Source: Buteo buteo (lineage: Eukaryota > Chordata > Aves > Accipitriformes > Accipitridae). Taken from it: DNA of 64,000 nt. The notes beneath the pieces are model-generated. The model saw only the letters and a list, made by a program, of their open reading frames with translations. It did not search any database and had not been told where the DNA came from. This document shows, in pieces, positions 50,553 through 63,182 of this stretch (positions are counted from its first letter, which is position 1; every line of letters begins with the position of its first letter). The translations under genes were made by a program, and so were the position numbers. The stretch is from the NCBI RefSeq assembly GCF_964188355.1, contig NC_134193.1, positions 9,763,124 to 9,827,123 on the forward strand, given 5' to 3'.

Positions 50553-51590
50553 GCTGTTGTGCCTGTGCATAGGCTGCACGGGAACAGTGAAGAGCAGCAA
50601 GAGCTTTCAGGGCTGGCACCTTCCTTGTGGGACAAGGAGCCGGACGTTTGCCTTTTCGGAAGGAGCGTCTGCCGAGTACAAGCGCCGTGAGATGTGCAGC
50701 CTGTGGGCAAGCACAGATCCCCAGTGCTGTTGTGCCTGTGCATAGGCTGCATGGGGACAGTGAAGAGCAGCAAGAGCTTTCAGGGCTGGCACCTTCCTTG
50801 TGGGACAAGGAGCCGGACGTTTGCCTTTTCGGTAAGAGGCTCTGCTGAGAACGAACACCGTGAGGTGTACCGTTCCTGTCTAAGCACAGATCCCCAGTGC
50901 TGTTGTGCCTGTGGATAGGCTGCACGGGGACAGTGAAGAGCAGCAAGAGCTTTCAGGGCTGGCACCTTCCTTGTGGGACAAGGAGCCGGACGTTTGCCTT
51001 TTCGGAAGGAGCGTCTGCCGAGTACAAGCGCCGTGAGATGTGCAGCCTGTGGGCAAGCACAGATCCCCAGTGCTGTTGTGCCTGTGGATAGGGTGCACGG
51101 GGACAGTGAAGAGCAGCAAGAGCTTTCAGGGCTGGCACCTTCCTTGTGGGACAAGGAGCCAGACGTTTGCCTTTTCGGAAAGAGGCTCTGCTGAGAACGA
51201 ACACCGTGAGGTGTACCGTTCCTGGGCAAGCACAGATCCCCAGTGCTGTTGTGCCTGTGGATAGGGTGCACGGGGACAGTGAAGAGCAGCAAGAGCTTTC
51301 AGGGCTGGCACCTTCCTTGTGGGACAAGGAGCCGGACGTTTGCCTTTTCGAAAGGAGCGTCTGCCGAGTACAAGCGCCGTGAGATGTGCAGCCTGTGGGC
51401 AAGCACAGATCCCCAGTGCTGTTGTGCCTGTGCATAGGCTGCACGGGGACAGTGAAGAGCAGCAAGAGCTTTCAGGGCTGGCACCTTCCTTGTGGGACAA
51501 GGAGCCGGACGTTTGCCTTTTCGGTAAGAGGCTCTGCTGAGAACGAACACCGTGAGGTGTACCGTTCCCGTCTAAGTACAGATTCCCAAA

Positions 51591-54500
51591 GCTGTTGTGC
51601 CTGTGGATAGGGTGCACGGGGACAGTGAAGAGCAGCAAGAGCTTTCAGGGCTGGCACCTTCCTTGTGGGACAAGGAGCCGGACGTTTGCCTTTTCGGAAG
51701 GAGCGTCTGCCGAGTACAAGCGCCGTGAGATGTGCAGCCTGTGGGCAAGCACAGATCCCCAGTGCTGTTGTGCCTGTGGATAGGGTGCACGGGGACAGTG
51801 AAGAGCAGCAAGAGCTTTCAGGGCTGGCACCTTCCTTGTGGGACAAGGAGCCGGACGTTTGCCTTTTCGGAAAGAGGCTCTGCTGAGAACGAACACCGTG
51901 AGGTGTACCATTCCTGTCTAAGTACAGATTCCCAAAGCTGTTGTGCCTGTGGATAGGGTGCACGGGGACAGTGAAGAGCAGCAAGAGCTTTCTGGGCTGG
52001 CACCTTCCTTGTGGGACAAGGAGCCGGACGTTTGCCTTTTCGGAAAATTGCAATGCCGAGAACGAACACCGTGAGGTGTACCGTTCCTGGGCAAGCACAG
52101 ATCCCCAGTGCTGTTGTGCCTGTGGATAGGGTGCACGGGGACAGTGAAGAGCAGCAAGAGCTTTCAGGGCTGGCACCTTCCTTGTGGGACAAGGAGCCGG
52201 ATGTTTGCCTTTTCGGTAAGAGGTTCTGCTGAGAACGAACACCGTGAGGTGTACCGTTCCTGTCTAAGTACAGATCCCCAGTGCTGTTGTGCCTGTGGAT
52301 AGGGTGCACGGGGACAGTGAAGAGCAGCAAGAGCTTTCAGGGCTGGCACCTTCCTTGTGGGACAAGGAGCCGGATGTTTGCCTTTTCGGTAAGAGGCTCT
52401 GCTGAGAACGAACACCGTGACGTGTACCGTTCCTGTCTAAGTACAGATTCCCAAAGCTGTTGTGCCTGTGGATAGGGTGCACGGGGACAGTGAAGAGCAG
52501 CAAGAGCTTTCAGGGCTGGCACCTTCCTTGTGGGACAAGGAGCCGGACGTTTGCCTTTTCCGTAAGAGGCTCTGCTGAGAACGAACACCGTGAGGTGTAC
52601 CGTTCCTGGGCAAGCACAGATCCCCAGTGCTGTTGTGCCTGTGCATAGGCTGCACGGGGACAGTGAAGAGCAGCAAGAGCTTTCAGGGCTGGCACCTTCC
52701 TTGTGGGACAAGGAGCCGGACGTTTGCCTTTTCGGAAGGAGCGTCTGCAGAGTACAAGTGCCGAGAGATGTGCAGCCTGTGGGCAAGCACAGATCCCCAG
52801 TGCTGTTGTGCCTGTGCATACGCTGCACGGGGACAGTGAAGAGCAGCAAGAGCTTTCAGGGCTGGCACCTTCCTTGTGGGACAAGGAGCCAGACGTTTGC
52901 CTTTTCGGAAAATCGCAATGCCGAGAACAGACACCGTGAGGTATACCGTTCCTCGGCAAGCACAGATCCCCAGTGCTGTTGTGCCTGTGCATAGGGTGCA
53001 CGGGGACAGTGAAGAGCAGCAAGAGCTTTCAGGGCTGGCACCTTCCTTGTGGGACAAGGAGCCAGACGTTTGCCTTTTCGGAAGGAACGTCTGCCGAGTA
53101 CAAGCGCCGTGAGATGTGCAGCCTGTGGGCAAGCACAGATCCCCAGTGCTGTTGTGCCTGTGGATAGGGTGCACGGGGACAGTGAAGAGCAGCAAGAGCT
53201 TTCAGGGCTGGCACCTTCCTTGTGGGACAGGGAGACGGACGTTTGCCTTTTCGGAAGGAGCGTCTGCCGAGTACAAGCGCCGTGAGATGTGCAGCCTGTG
53301 GGCAAGCACAGATCCCCAGTGCTGTTGTGCCTGTGGATAGGGTGCACGGGGACAGTGAAGAGCAGCAAGAGCTTTCAGGGCTGGCACCTTCCTTGTGGGA
53401 CAAGGAGCCGGACGTTTGCCTTTTCGGAAAGAGGCTCTGCTGAGAACGAACACCGTGAGGTGTACCGTTCCTGTCTAAGTACAGATTCCCAAACCTGTTG
53501 TGCCTGTGGATAGGGTGCACGGGGACAGTGAAGAGCAGCAAGAGCTTTCAGGGCTGGCACCTTCCTTGTGGGACAAGGAGCCGGACGTTTGCCTTTTCGG
53601 AAAGAGGCTCTGCTGAGTACAAGCGCCGTGAGATGTGTAGCCTGTGGGCAAGCACAGATCCCCAGTGCTGTTGTGCCTGTGCATAGGCTGCACGGGGACA
53701 GTGAAGAGCAGCAAGAGCTTTCAGGGCTGGCACCTTCCTTGTGGGACAAGGAGCCGGACGTTTGCCTTTTCGGAAAGAGGCTCTGCTGAGAACGAACACC
53801 GTGAGGTGTACCGTTCCTGGGCAAGCACAGATCCCCAGTGCTGTTGTGCCTGTGGATAGGGTGCACGGGGACAGTGAAGAGCAGCAAGAGCTTTCAGGGC
53901 TGGCACCTTCCTTGTGGGACAAGGAGCCGGACGTTTGCCTTTTCGAAAGGAGCGTCTGCCGAGTACAAGCGCCGTGAGATGTGCAGCCTGTGGGCAAGCA
54001 CAGATCCCCAGTGCTGTTGTGCCTGTGCATAGGCTGCACGGGGACAGTGAAGAGCAGCAAGAGCTTTCTGGGCTGGCACCTTCCTTGTGGGACAAGGAGC
54101 CGGACGTTTGCCTTTTCGGAAAATTGCAATGCCGAGAACGAACACCGTGAGGTGTACCGTTCCTGGGCAAGCACAGATCCCCAGTGCTGTTGTGCCTGTG
54201 GATAGGGTGCACGGGGACAGTGAAGAGCAGCAAGAGCTTTCAGGGCTGGCACCTTCCTTGTGGGAAAAGGAGCCGGATGTTTGCCTTTTCGGTAAGAGGC
54301 TCTGCTGAGAACGAACACCGTGAGGTGTACCGTTCCTGTCTAAGTACAGATCCCCAGTGCTGTTGTGCCTGTGGATAGGGTGCACGGGGACAGTGAAGAG
54401 CAGCAAGAGCTTTCAGGGCTGGCACCTTCCTTGTGGGACAAGGAGCCGGACGTTTGCCTTTTCGGAAAGTGGTTCCGCTGAGAAAGAACACCGTGAGGTG

Positions 54501-57500
54501 TACCGTTCCTGGGCAAGCACAGATCCCCAGTGCTGTTGTGCCTGTGGATAGGGTGCCCGGGGACAGTGAAGAGCAGCAAGAGCTTTCAGGGCTGGCACCT
54601 TCCTTGTGGGACAAGGAGCCGGACGTTTGCCTTTTCGGAAGGAGCGTCTGCCGAGTACAAGCGCCGTGAGATGTGCAGCCTGTGGGCAAGCAGAGATCCC
54701 CAGTGCTGTTGTGCCTGTGCATAGGCTGCACGGGGACAGTGAAGAGCAGCAAGAGCTTTCAGGGCTGGCACCTTCCTTGTGGGACAAGGAGCCGGACGTT
54801 TGCCTTTTCGGAATGAGGTTCTGCTGAGAACGAACACCGTGAGGTGTACCATTCCTGGGCAAGCACAGATCCCCAGTGCTGTTGTGCCTGTGGATAGGGT
54901 GCACGGGGACAGTGAAGAGCAGCAAGAGCTTTCAGGGCTGGCACCTTCCTTGTGGGACAAGGAGCCGGACGTTTGCCTTTTCGGAAAATTGCAATGCCGA
55001 GAACGAACACCGTGAGGTGTACCGTTCCTGGGCAAGCACAGATCCCCAGTGCTGTTGTGCCTGTGGATAGGGTGCACGGGGACAGTGAAAAGCAGCAAGA
55101 GCTTTCAGGGCTGGCACCTTCCTTGTGGGACAAGGAGCCGGACGTTTGCCTTTTCGGTAAGAGGCTCTGCTGAGAACGAACACCGTGAGGTGTACCGTTC
55201 CTGTCTGAGTACAGATCCCCAGTGCTGTTGTGCCTGTGGATAGGGTGCACGGGGACAGTGAAGAGCAGCAAGAGCTTTCAGGGCTGGCACCTTCCTTGTG
55301 GGACAAGGAGCCGGACGTTTGCCTTTTCGGAAAGAGGCTCTGCTGAGAACGAACACCGTGAGGTATACCGTTCCTGTCTAAGTAGAGATTCCCAAAGCTG
55401 TTGTGCCTGTGGATAGGGTGCACGGGGACAGTGAAGAGCAGCAAGAGCTTTCAGGGCTGGCACCTTCCTTGTGGGACAAGGAGCCGGACGTTTGCCTTTT
55501 TGGAAAGAGGCTCTGCTGAGAACGAACACCGTGAGGTGTATCGTTCCTGGGCAAGCACAGATCCCCAGTGCTGTTGTGCCTGTGCATAGGGTGCCCGGGG
55601 ACAGTGATGAGCAGCAAGAGCTTTCTGGGCTGGCACCTTCCTTGTGGGACAAGGAGCCGGACGTTTGCCTTTTCGGAAGGAGCGTCTGCCGAGTACAAGC
55701 GCCGTGAGATGTGCAGCTTGTGGGCAAGCACAGATCCCCAGTGCTGTTGTGCCTGTGCATAGGCTGCACGGGGACAGTGAAGAGCAGCAAGAGCTTTCAG
55801 GGCTGGCACCTTCCTTGTGGGACAAGGAGCCGGACGTTTGCCTTTTTGGAAAGAGGCTCTGCTGAGAACGAACACCGTGAGGTGTACCGTTCCTGGGCAA
55901 GCACAGATCCCCAGTGCTGTTGTGCCTGTGCATAGGCTGCACGGGGACAGTGAAGAGCAGCAAGAGCTTTCAGGGCCGGCACCTTCCTTGTGGGACAAGG
56001 AGCCAGACGTTTGCCTTTTCGGAAGGAGCGTCTGCCGAGTACAAGCGCCGTGAGATGTGCAGCCTGTGGGCAAGCACAGATCCCCAGTGCTGTTGTGCCT
56101 GTGGATAGGGTGCATGGGGACAGTGAAGAGCAGCAAGAGCTTTCAGGGCTGGCACCTTCCTTGTGGGACAAGGAGCCGGACGTTTGCCTTTTCGGAAGGA
56201 GCGTCTGCCGAGTACAAGCGCCGTGAGATGTGCAGCCTGTGGGCAAGCAAAGATCCCCAGTGCTGTTGTGCCTGTGCATAGGCTGCACGGGGACAGTGAA
56301 GAGCAGCAAGAGCTTTCAGGGCTGGCACCTTCCTTGTGGGACAAGGAGCCGGACGTTTGCCTTTTCGCAAAATTGCAATGCCGAGAACGAACACCGTGAG
56401 GTGTACCGTTCCTGGGCAAGCACAGATCCCCAGTGCTGTTGTGCCTGTGGATAGGGTGCACGGGGACAGTGAAAAGCAGCAAGAGCTTTCTGGGCTGGCA
56501 CCTTCCTTGTGGGACAAAGAGCCGGACGTTTGCCTTTTCGGAAGGAGCGTCTGCCGAATACAAGCGCCGTGAGATGTGCAGCCTGTGGGCAAGCACAGAT
56601 CCCCAGTGCTGTTGTGCCTGTGCATAGGCTGCACGGGGACAGTGAAGAGCAGCAAGAGCTTTCAGGGCTGGCACCTTCCTTGTGGGACAAGGAGCCGGAC
56701 GTTTGCCTTTTCAGAAAATTGCAATGCCGAGAACGAACACCGTGAGGTGTACCGTTCCTGGGCAAGCACAGATCCCCAGTGCTGTTGTGCCTGTGGATAG
56801 GGTGCACGGGGACAGTGAAGAGCAGCAAGAGCTTTCAGGGCTGGCACCTTCCTTGTGGGACAAGGAGCCGGACGTTTTCCTTTTCAGAAGGAGCGTCTGC
56901 CGAGTACAAGCGCCGTGAGATGTGCAGCCTGTGGGCAATCACAGATCCCCAGTGCTGTTGTGCCTGTGGATAGGGTGCCCGGGGACAGTGAAGAGCAGCA
57001 AGAGCTTTCTGGGCTGGCACCTTCCTTGTGGGACAAGGAGCCGGACGTTTGCCTTTTCGGAAAGAGGCTCTGCTGAGTACAAGCGCCGTGAGATGTGCAG
57101 CCTGTGGGCAAGCACAGATCCCCAGTGCTGTTGTGCCTGTGCATAGGCTGCACGGGGACAGTGAAGAGCAGCAAGAGCTTTCAGGGCTGGCACCTTCCTT
57201 GTGGGACAAGGAGCCGGACGTTTGCCTTTTCGGAAAGAGGCTCTGCTGAGAACGAACACCGTGAGGTGTACCGTTCCTGGGCAAGCACAGATCCCCAGTG
57301 CTGTTGTGCCTGTGCATAGGCTGCACGGGGACAGTGAAGAGCAGCAAGAGCTTTCAGGTCTGGCAACTTCCTTGTAGGAGAAGGAGCGGGACGTTTGCCT
57401 TTTAGGTAAGAGGCTCTGCTGAGAACGAACACCGTGAGGTGTATCGTTCCTGGGCAAGCACAGATCCCCAGTGCTGTTGTGCCTGTGCATAGGCTGCACG

Positions 57501-59722
57501 GGGACAGTGAAGAGCAGCAAGAGCTTTCTGGGCTGGCACCTTCCTTGTGGGACAAGGAGCCGGACGTTTGCCTTTTCGAAAAATTGCAATGCCGAGAACG
57601 AACACCGCGAGGTGTACCGTTCCTGGGCAAGCACAGATCCCCAGTGCTGTTGTGCCTGTGGATAGGGTGCACGGGGACAGTGAAGAGCAGCAAGAGCTTT
57701 CAGGGCTGGCACCTTCCTTGTGGGACAAGGAGCCGGAGGTTTGCCTTTTCGGAAAGAGGTTCTGCTGAGAACGAACACCGTGAGGTTTACCGTTCCTGGG
57801 CAAGCACAGATCCCCAGTGCTGTTGTGCCTGTGGATAGGGTGCACGGGGACAGTGAAGAGCAGCAAGAGCTTTCAGGGCTGGCACCTTCCTTGTGGGACA
57901 AGGAGCCGGACGTTTGCCTTTTCGGTAAGAGGCTCTGCTGAGAACGAACACCGTGAGGTGTACCGTTCCTGGGCAAGCACAGATCCCCAGTGCTGTTGTG
58001 CCTGTGGATAGGGTGCACGGGGACAGTGAAGAGCAGCAAGAGCTTTCAGGTCTGGCAACTTCCTTGTAGGAGAAGGAGCCGGACGTTTGCCTTTTAGGTA
58101 AGAGGCTCTGCTGAGAACGAACACCGGGAAGGTGTATCGTTCCTGGGCAAGCACAGATCCCCAGTGCTGTTGTGCCTGTGCATAGGCTGCACGGGGACAG
58201 TGCAGAGCAGCAAGAGCTTTCTGGGCTGGCACCTTCCTTGTGGGACAAGGAGCCGGACTTTTGCCTTTTCGAAAAATTGCAATGCCGAGAACGAACACCG
58301 CGAGGTGTACCGTTCCTGGGCAAGCACAGATCCCCAGTGCTGTTGTGCCTGTGCATAGGGTGCACGGGGACAGTGAAGAGCAGCAAGAGCTTTCAGGGCT
58401 GGCACCTTCCTTGTGGGACAAGGAGCCGGACGTTTGCCTTTTCGGTAAGAGGCTCTGCTGAGAACGAACACCGTGAGGTGTACCGTTCCTGGGCAAGCAC
58501 AGATCCCCAGTGCTGTTGTGCCTGTGGATAGGGTGCACGGGGACAGTGAAGAGCAGCAAGAGCTTTCAGGGCTGGCACCTTCCTTGTGGGACAAGGAGCC
58601 GGACGTTTGCCTTTTCGGTAAGAGGCTCTGCTGAGAACGAACACCGTGAGGTGTACCGTTCCTGGGCAAGCACAGATCCCCAGTGCTGTTGTGCCTGTGC
58701 ATAGGCTGCACGGGAACAGTGAAGAGCAGCAAGAGCTTTCAGGGCTGGCACCTTCCTTGTGGGACAAGGAGCCGGACGTTTGCCTTTTCGGAAGGAGCGT
58801 CTGCCGAGTACAAGCGCCGTGAGATGTGCAGCCTGTGGGCAAGCACAGATCCCCAGTGCTGTTGTGCCTGTGCATAGGCTGCATGGGGACAGTGAAGAGC
58901 AGCAAGAGCTTTCAGGGCTGGCACCTTCCTTGTGGGACAAGGAGCCGGACGTTTGCCTTTTCGGTAAGAGGCTCTGCTGAGAACGAACACCGTGAGGTGT
59001 ACCGTTCCTGTCTAAGCACAGATCCCCAGTGCTGTTGTGCCTGTGGATAGGCTGCACGGGGACAGTGAAGAGCAGCAAGAGCTTTCAGGGCTGGCACCTT
59101 CCTTGTGGGACAAGGAGCCGGACGTTTGCCTTTTCGGAAGGAGCGTCTGCCGAGTACAAGCGCCGTGAGATGTGCAGCCTGTGGGCAAGCACAGATCCCC
59201 AGTGCTGTTGTGCCTGTGGATAGGGTGCACGGGGACAGTGAAGAGCAGCAAGAGCTTTCAGGGCTGGCACCTTCCTTGTGGGACAAGGAGCCAGACGTTT
59301 GCCTTTTCGGAAAGAGGCTCTGCTGAGAACGAACACCGTGAGGTGTACCGTTCCTGGGCAAGCACAGATCCCCAGTGCTGTTGTGCCTGTGGATAGGGTG
59401 CACGGGGACAGTGAAGAGCAGCAAGAGCTTTCAGGGCTGGCACCTTCCTTGTGGGACAAGGAGCCGGACGTTTGCCTTTTCGAAAGGAGCGTCTGCCGAG
59501 TACAAGCGCCGTGAGATGTGCAGCCTGTGGGCAAGCACAGATCCCCAGTGCTGTTGTGCCTGTGCATAGGCTGCACGGGGACAGTGAAGAGCAGCAAGAG
59601 CTTTCAGGGCTGGCACCTTCCTTGTGGGACAAGGAGCCGGACGTTTGCCTTTTCGGTAAGAGGCTCTGCTGAGAACGAACACCGTGAGGTGTACCGTTCC
59701 CGTCTAAGTACAGATTCCCAAA
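51591..59722. repeat. 8132-bp (47-unit) duplication, copy 2
   Basis: This is the second copy in direct tandem with the first, and the match runs on to 60005, so about 283 bases are present in three registers. It carries the same rare units as copy 1, including the 174-bp unit at 57992-58165, the diverged three-unit subfamily from about 52.5 kb and the aaagtggttccg box at 54466. Confidence 0.92.
57992..58165. repeat. 174-bp unit, duplicated copy of the insertion
   Basis: This has the same caccgggaaggtg insertion as the unit at 49860-50033, carried along in the second 8132-bp copy. After it the array returns to its starting register. Confidence 0.85.
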
Positions 59723-62078
59723 GCTGTTGTGCCTGTGGATAGGGTGCACGGGGACAGTGAAGAGCAGCAAGAGCTTTCAGGGCTGGCACCTTCCTTGTGG
59801 GACAAGGAGCCGGACGTTTGCCTTTTCGGAAGGAGCGTCTGCCGAGTACAAGCGCCGTGAGATGTGCAGCCTGTGGGCAAGCACAGATCCCCAGTGCTGT
59901 TGTGCCTGTGGATAGGGTGCACGGGGACAGTGAAGAGCAGCAAGAGCTTTCAGGGCTGGCACCTTCCTTGTGGGACAAGGAGCCGGACGTTTGCCTTTTC
60001 GGAAAATTGCAATGCCGAGAACGAACACCGTGAGGTGTACCGTTCCTGGGCAAGCACAGATCCCCAGTGCTGTTGTGCCTGTGGATAGGGTGCACGGGGA
60101 CAGTGAAGAGCAGCAAGAGCTTTCAGGGCTGGCACCTTCCTTGTGGGACAAGGAGCCGGACGTTTGCCTTTTCGGAAAGAGGCTCTGCTGAGAAAGAACA
60201 CCGTGAGGTGTACCGTTCCTGTGCAAGCACAGATCCCCAGTGCTGTTGTGCCTGTGGATAGGGTGCACGGGGACAGTGAAGAGCAGCAAGAGCTTTCAGG
60301 GCTGGCACCTTCCTTGTGGGACAAGGAGCCGGACGTTTGCCTTTTCGGTAAGAGGCTCTGCTGAGAACGAACACCGTGAGGTGTACCGTTCCTGGGCAAG
60401 CACAGATCCCCAGTGCTGTTGTGCCTGTGCATAGGCTGCACGGGAACAGTGAAGAGCAGCAAGAGCTTTCAGGGCTGGCACCTTCCTTGTGGGACAAGGA
60501 GCCGGACGTTTGCCTTTTCGGAAGGAGCGTCTGCCGAGTACAAGCGCCGTGAGATGTGCAGCCTGTGGGCAAGCACAGATCCCCAGTGCTGTTGTGCCTG
60601 TGCATAGGCTGCATGGGGACAGTGAAGAGCAGCAAGAGCTTTCAGGGCTGGCACCTTCCTTGTGGGACAAGGAGCCGGACGTTTGCCTTTTCGGTAAGAG
60701 GCTCTGCTGAGAACGAACACCGTGAGGTGTACCGTTCCTGTCTAAGCACAGATCCCCAGTGCTGTTGTGCCTGTGGATAGGGTGCACGGGGACAGTGAAG
60801 AGCAGCAAGAGCTTTCTGGGCTGGCACCTTCCTTGTGGGACAAGGAGCCGGACGTTTGCCTTTTCGGAAGGAGCGTCTGCCGAGTACAAGCGCCGTGAGA
60901 TGTGCAGCCTGTGGGCAAGCAGAGATCCCCAGTGCTGTTGTGCCTGTGGATAGGGTGCACGGGGACAGTGAAGAGCAGCAAGAGCTTTCAGGGCTGGCAC
61001 CTTCCTTGTGGGACAAGGAGCCAGACGTTTGCCTTTTCGGAAAGAGGCTCTGCTGAGAACGAACACCGTGAGGTGTACCGTTCCTGGGCAAGCACAGATC
61101 CCCAGTGCTGTTGTGCCTGTGGATAGGGTGCACGGGGACAGTGAAGAGCAGCAAGAGCTTTCAGGGCTGGCACCTTCCTTGTGGGACAAGGAGCCGGACG
61201 TTTGCCTTTTCGAAAGGAGCGTCTGCCGAGTACAAGCGCCGTGAGATGTGCAGCCTGTGGGCAAGCACAGATCCCCAGTGCTGTTGTGCCTGTGCATAGG
61301 CTGCACGGGGACAGTGAAGAGCAGCAAGAGCTTTCAGGGCTGGCACCTTCCTTGTGGGACAAGGAGCCGGACGTTTGCCTTTTCGGTAAGAGGCTCTGCT
61401 GAGAACGAACACCGTGAGGTGTACCGTTCCCGTCTAAGTACAGATTCCCAAAGCTGTTGTGCCTGTGGATAGGGTGCACGGGGACAGTGAAGAGCAGCAA
61501 GAGCTTTCAGGGCTGGCACCTTCCTTGTGGGACAAGGAGCCGGACGTTTGCCTTTTCGGAAGGAGCGTCTGCCGAGTACAAGCGCCGTGAGATGTGCAGC
61601 CTGTGGGCAAGCACAGATCCCCAGTGCTGTTGTGCCTGTGGATAGGGTGCACGGGGACAGTGAAGAGCAGCAAGAGCTTTCAGGGCTGGCACCTTCCTTG
61701 TGGGACAAGGAGCCGGACGTTTGCCTTTTCGGAAAATTGCAATGCCGAGAACGAACACCGTGAGGTGTACCGTTCCTGGGCAAGCACAGATCCCCAGTGC
61801 TGTTGTGCCTGTGGATAGGGTGCACGGGGACAGTGAAGAGCAGCAAGAGCTTTCAGGGCTGGCACCTTCCTTGTGGGACAAGGAGCCGGACGTTTGCCTT
61901 TTCGGAAAGAGGCTCTGCTGAGAAAGAACACCGTGAGGTGTACCGTTCCTGTGCAAGCACAGATCCCCAGTGCTGTTGTGCCTGTGGATAGGGTGCACGG
62001 GGACAGTGAAGAGCAGCAAGAGCTTTCAGGGCTGGCACCTTCCTTGTGGGACAAGGAGCCGGACGTTTGCCTTTTCGG
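58493..62078. repeat. Tandem 10-mer duplication, period 1730 bp
   Basis: Bases 58493-60348 match 60223-62078 at an offset of 1730. The class order A', B, A', B, A, B', A', B, C, A repeats. Differences include ggctgcac against gggtgcac (about 59052 and 60782), ctttcaggg against ctttctggg (about 60821) and gcacagat against gcagagat (about 60920). The block overlaps the right edge of the 8132-bp copy, so it arose across that junction or was truncated by it. Confidence 0.85.
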
Positions 62079-62490
62079 AAGGAGCGTCTGCCGAGTACAA
62101 GAGCCGTGAGATGTGCAGCCTGTGGGCAAGCACAGATCCCCAGTGCTGTTGTGCCTGTGCATAGGCTGCACGGGGACAGTGAAGAGCAGCAAGAGCTGTC
62201 TGGGCTGGCACCTTCCTTGTGGGACAAGGAGCCGGACGTTTGCCTTTTCGGAAAACTGCAATGCCGAGAACGAACACCGTGAGGTGTACCGTTCCTGGGC
62301 AAGCACAGATCCCCAGTGCTGTTGTGCCTGTGGATAGGGTGCACGGGGACAGTGAAGAGCAGCAAGAGCTTTCAGGGCTGGCACCTTCCTTGTGGGACAA
62401 GGAGCCGGACGTTTGCCTTTTCGAAAGGAGCGTCTGCCGAGTACAAGCGCCGTGAGATGTGCAGCCTGTGGGCAAGCACAGATCCCCAGT
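61799..62490. repeat. Four-unit block repeated at the right edge, copy 1
   Basis: Units 358-361 have the order A (gagaaag), B with acaagagccg, C with aaaactgcaatg, B'. The acaagagccg, aaaactgc and agagctgtctggg changes mark this block. Confidence 0.75.
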
Positions 62491-63182
62491 GCTGTTGTGC
62501 CTGTGGATAGGGTGCACGGGGACAGTGAAGAGCAGCAAGAGCTTTCAGGGCTGGCACCTTCCTTGTGGGACAAGGAGCCGGACGTTTGCCTTTTCGGTAA
62601 GAGGCTCTGCTGAGAACGAACACCGTGAGGTGTACCGTTCCTGTCTAAGCACAGATCCCCAGTGCTGTTGTGCCTGTGGATAGGGTGCACGGGGACAGTG
62701 AAGAGCAGCAAGAGCTTTCAGGGCTGGCACCTTCCTTGTGGGACAAGGAGCCGGACGTTTGCCTTTTCGGAAGGAGCGTCTGCCGAGTACAAGCGCCGTG
62801 AGATGTGCAGCCTGTGGGCAAGCACAGATCCCCAGTGCTGTTGTGCCTGTGGATAGGGTGCCCGGGGACAGTGAAGAGCAGCAAGAGCTTTCAGGGCTGG
62901 CACCTTCCTTGTGGGACAAGGAGCCGGACGTTTGCCTTTTTGGAAAGAGGCTCTGCTGAGAACGAACACCGTGAGGTGTACCGTTCCTGTCTAAGTACAG
63001 ATTCCCAAAGCTGTTGTGCCTGTGGATAGGGTGCACGGGGACAGTGAAGAGCAGCAAGAGCTTTCAGGGCTGGCACCTTCCTTGTGGGACAAGGAGCCGG
63101 ACGTTTGCCTTTTCGGAAAGAGGCTCTGCTGAGAACGAACACCGTGAGGTGTACCGTTCCTGTCTAAGTACAGATCCCCAGT

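Larger units (their letters stand above)
43459..51590. repeat. 8132-bp (47-unit) duplication, copy 1
   Basis: Bases 43459-51873 match 51591-60005 at a constant offset of 8132, which is 47 x 173 plus one base for the shared insertion near 49994. Over about 8.4 kb I found three substitutions: A44085/T52217, G47864/C55996 and G48426/A56558. I compared by reading and by frame translation, so a few more could have been missed. The edges fall where gatccccagtgctg gives way to gattcccaaagctg on the left, and at a class A to C box change on the right. Confidence 0.92.

Noticed and set aside
43459..60005. Treating the 8132-bp repeat as a mobile element
   Set aside because: It is made of the same 173-bp units as its surroundings, with no terminal repeats, target-site duplication or open frame. 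It is a tandem segment duplication.
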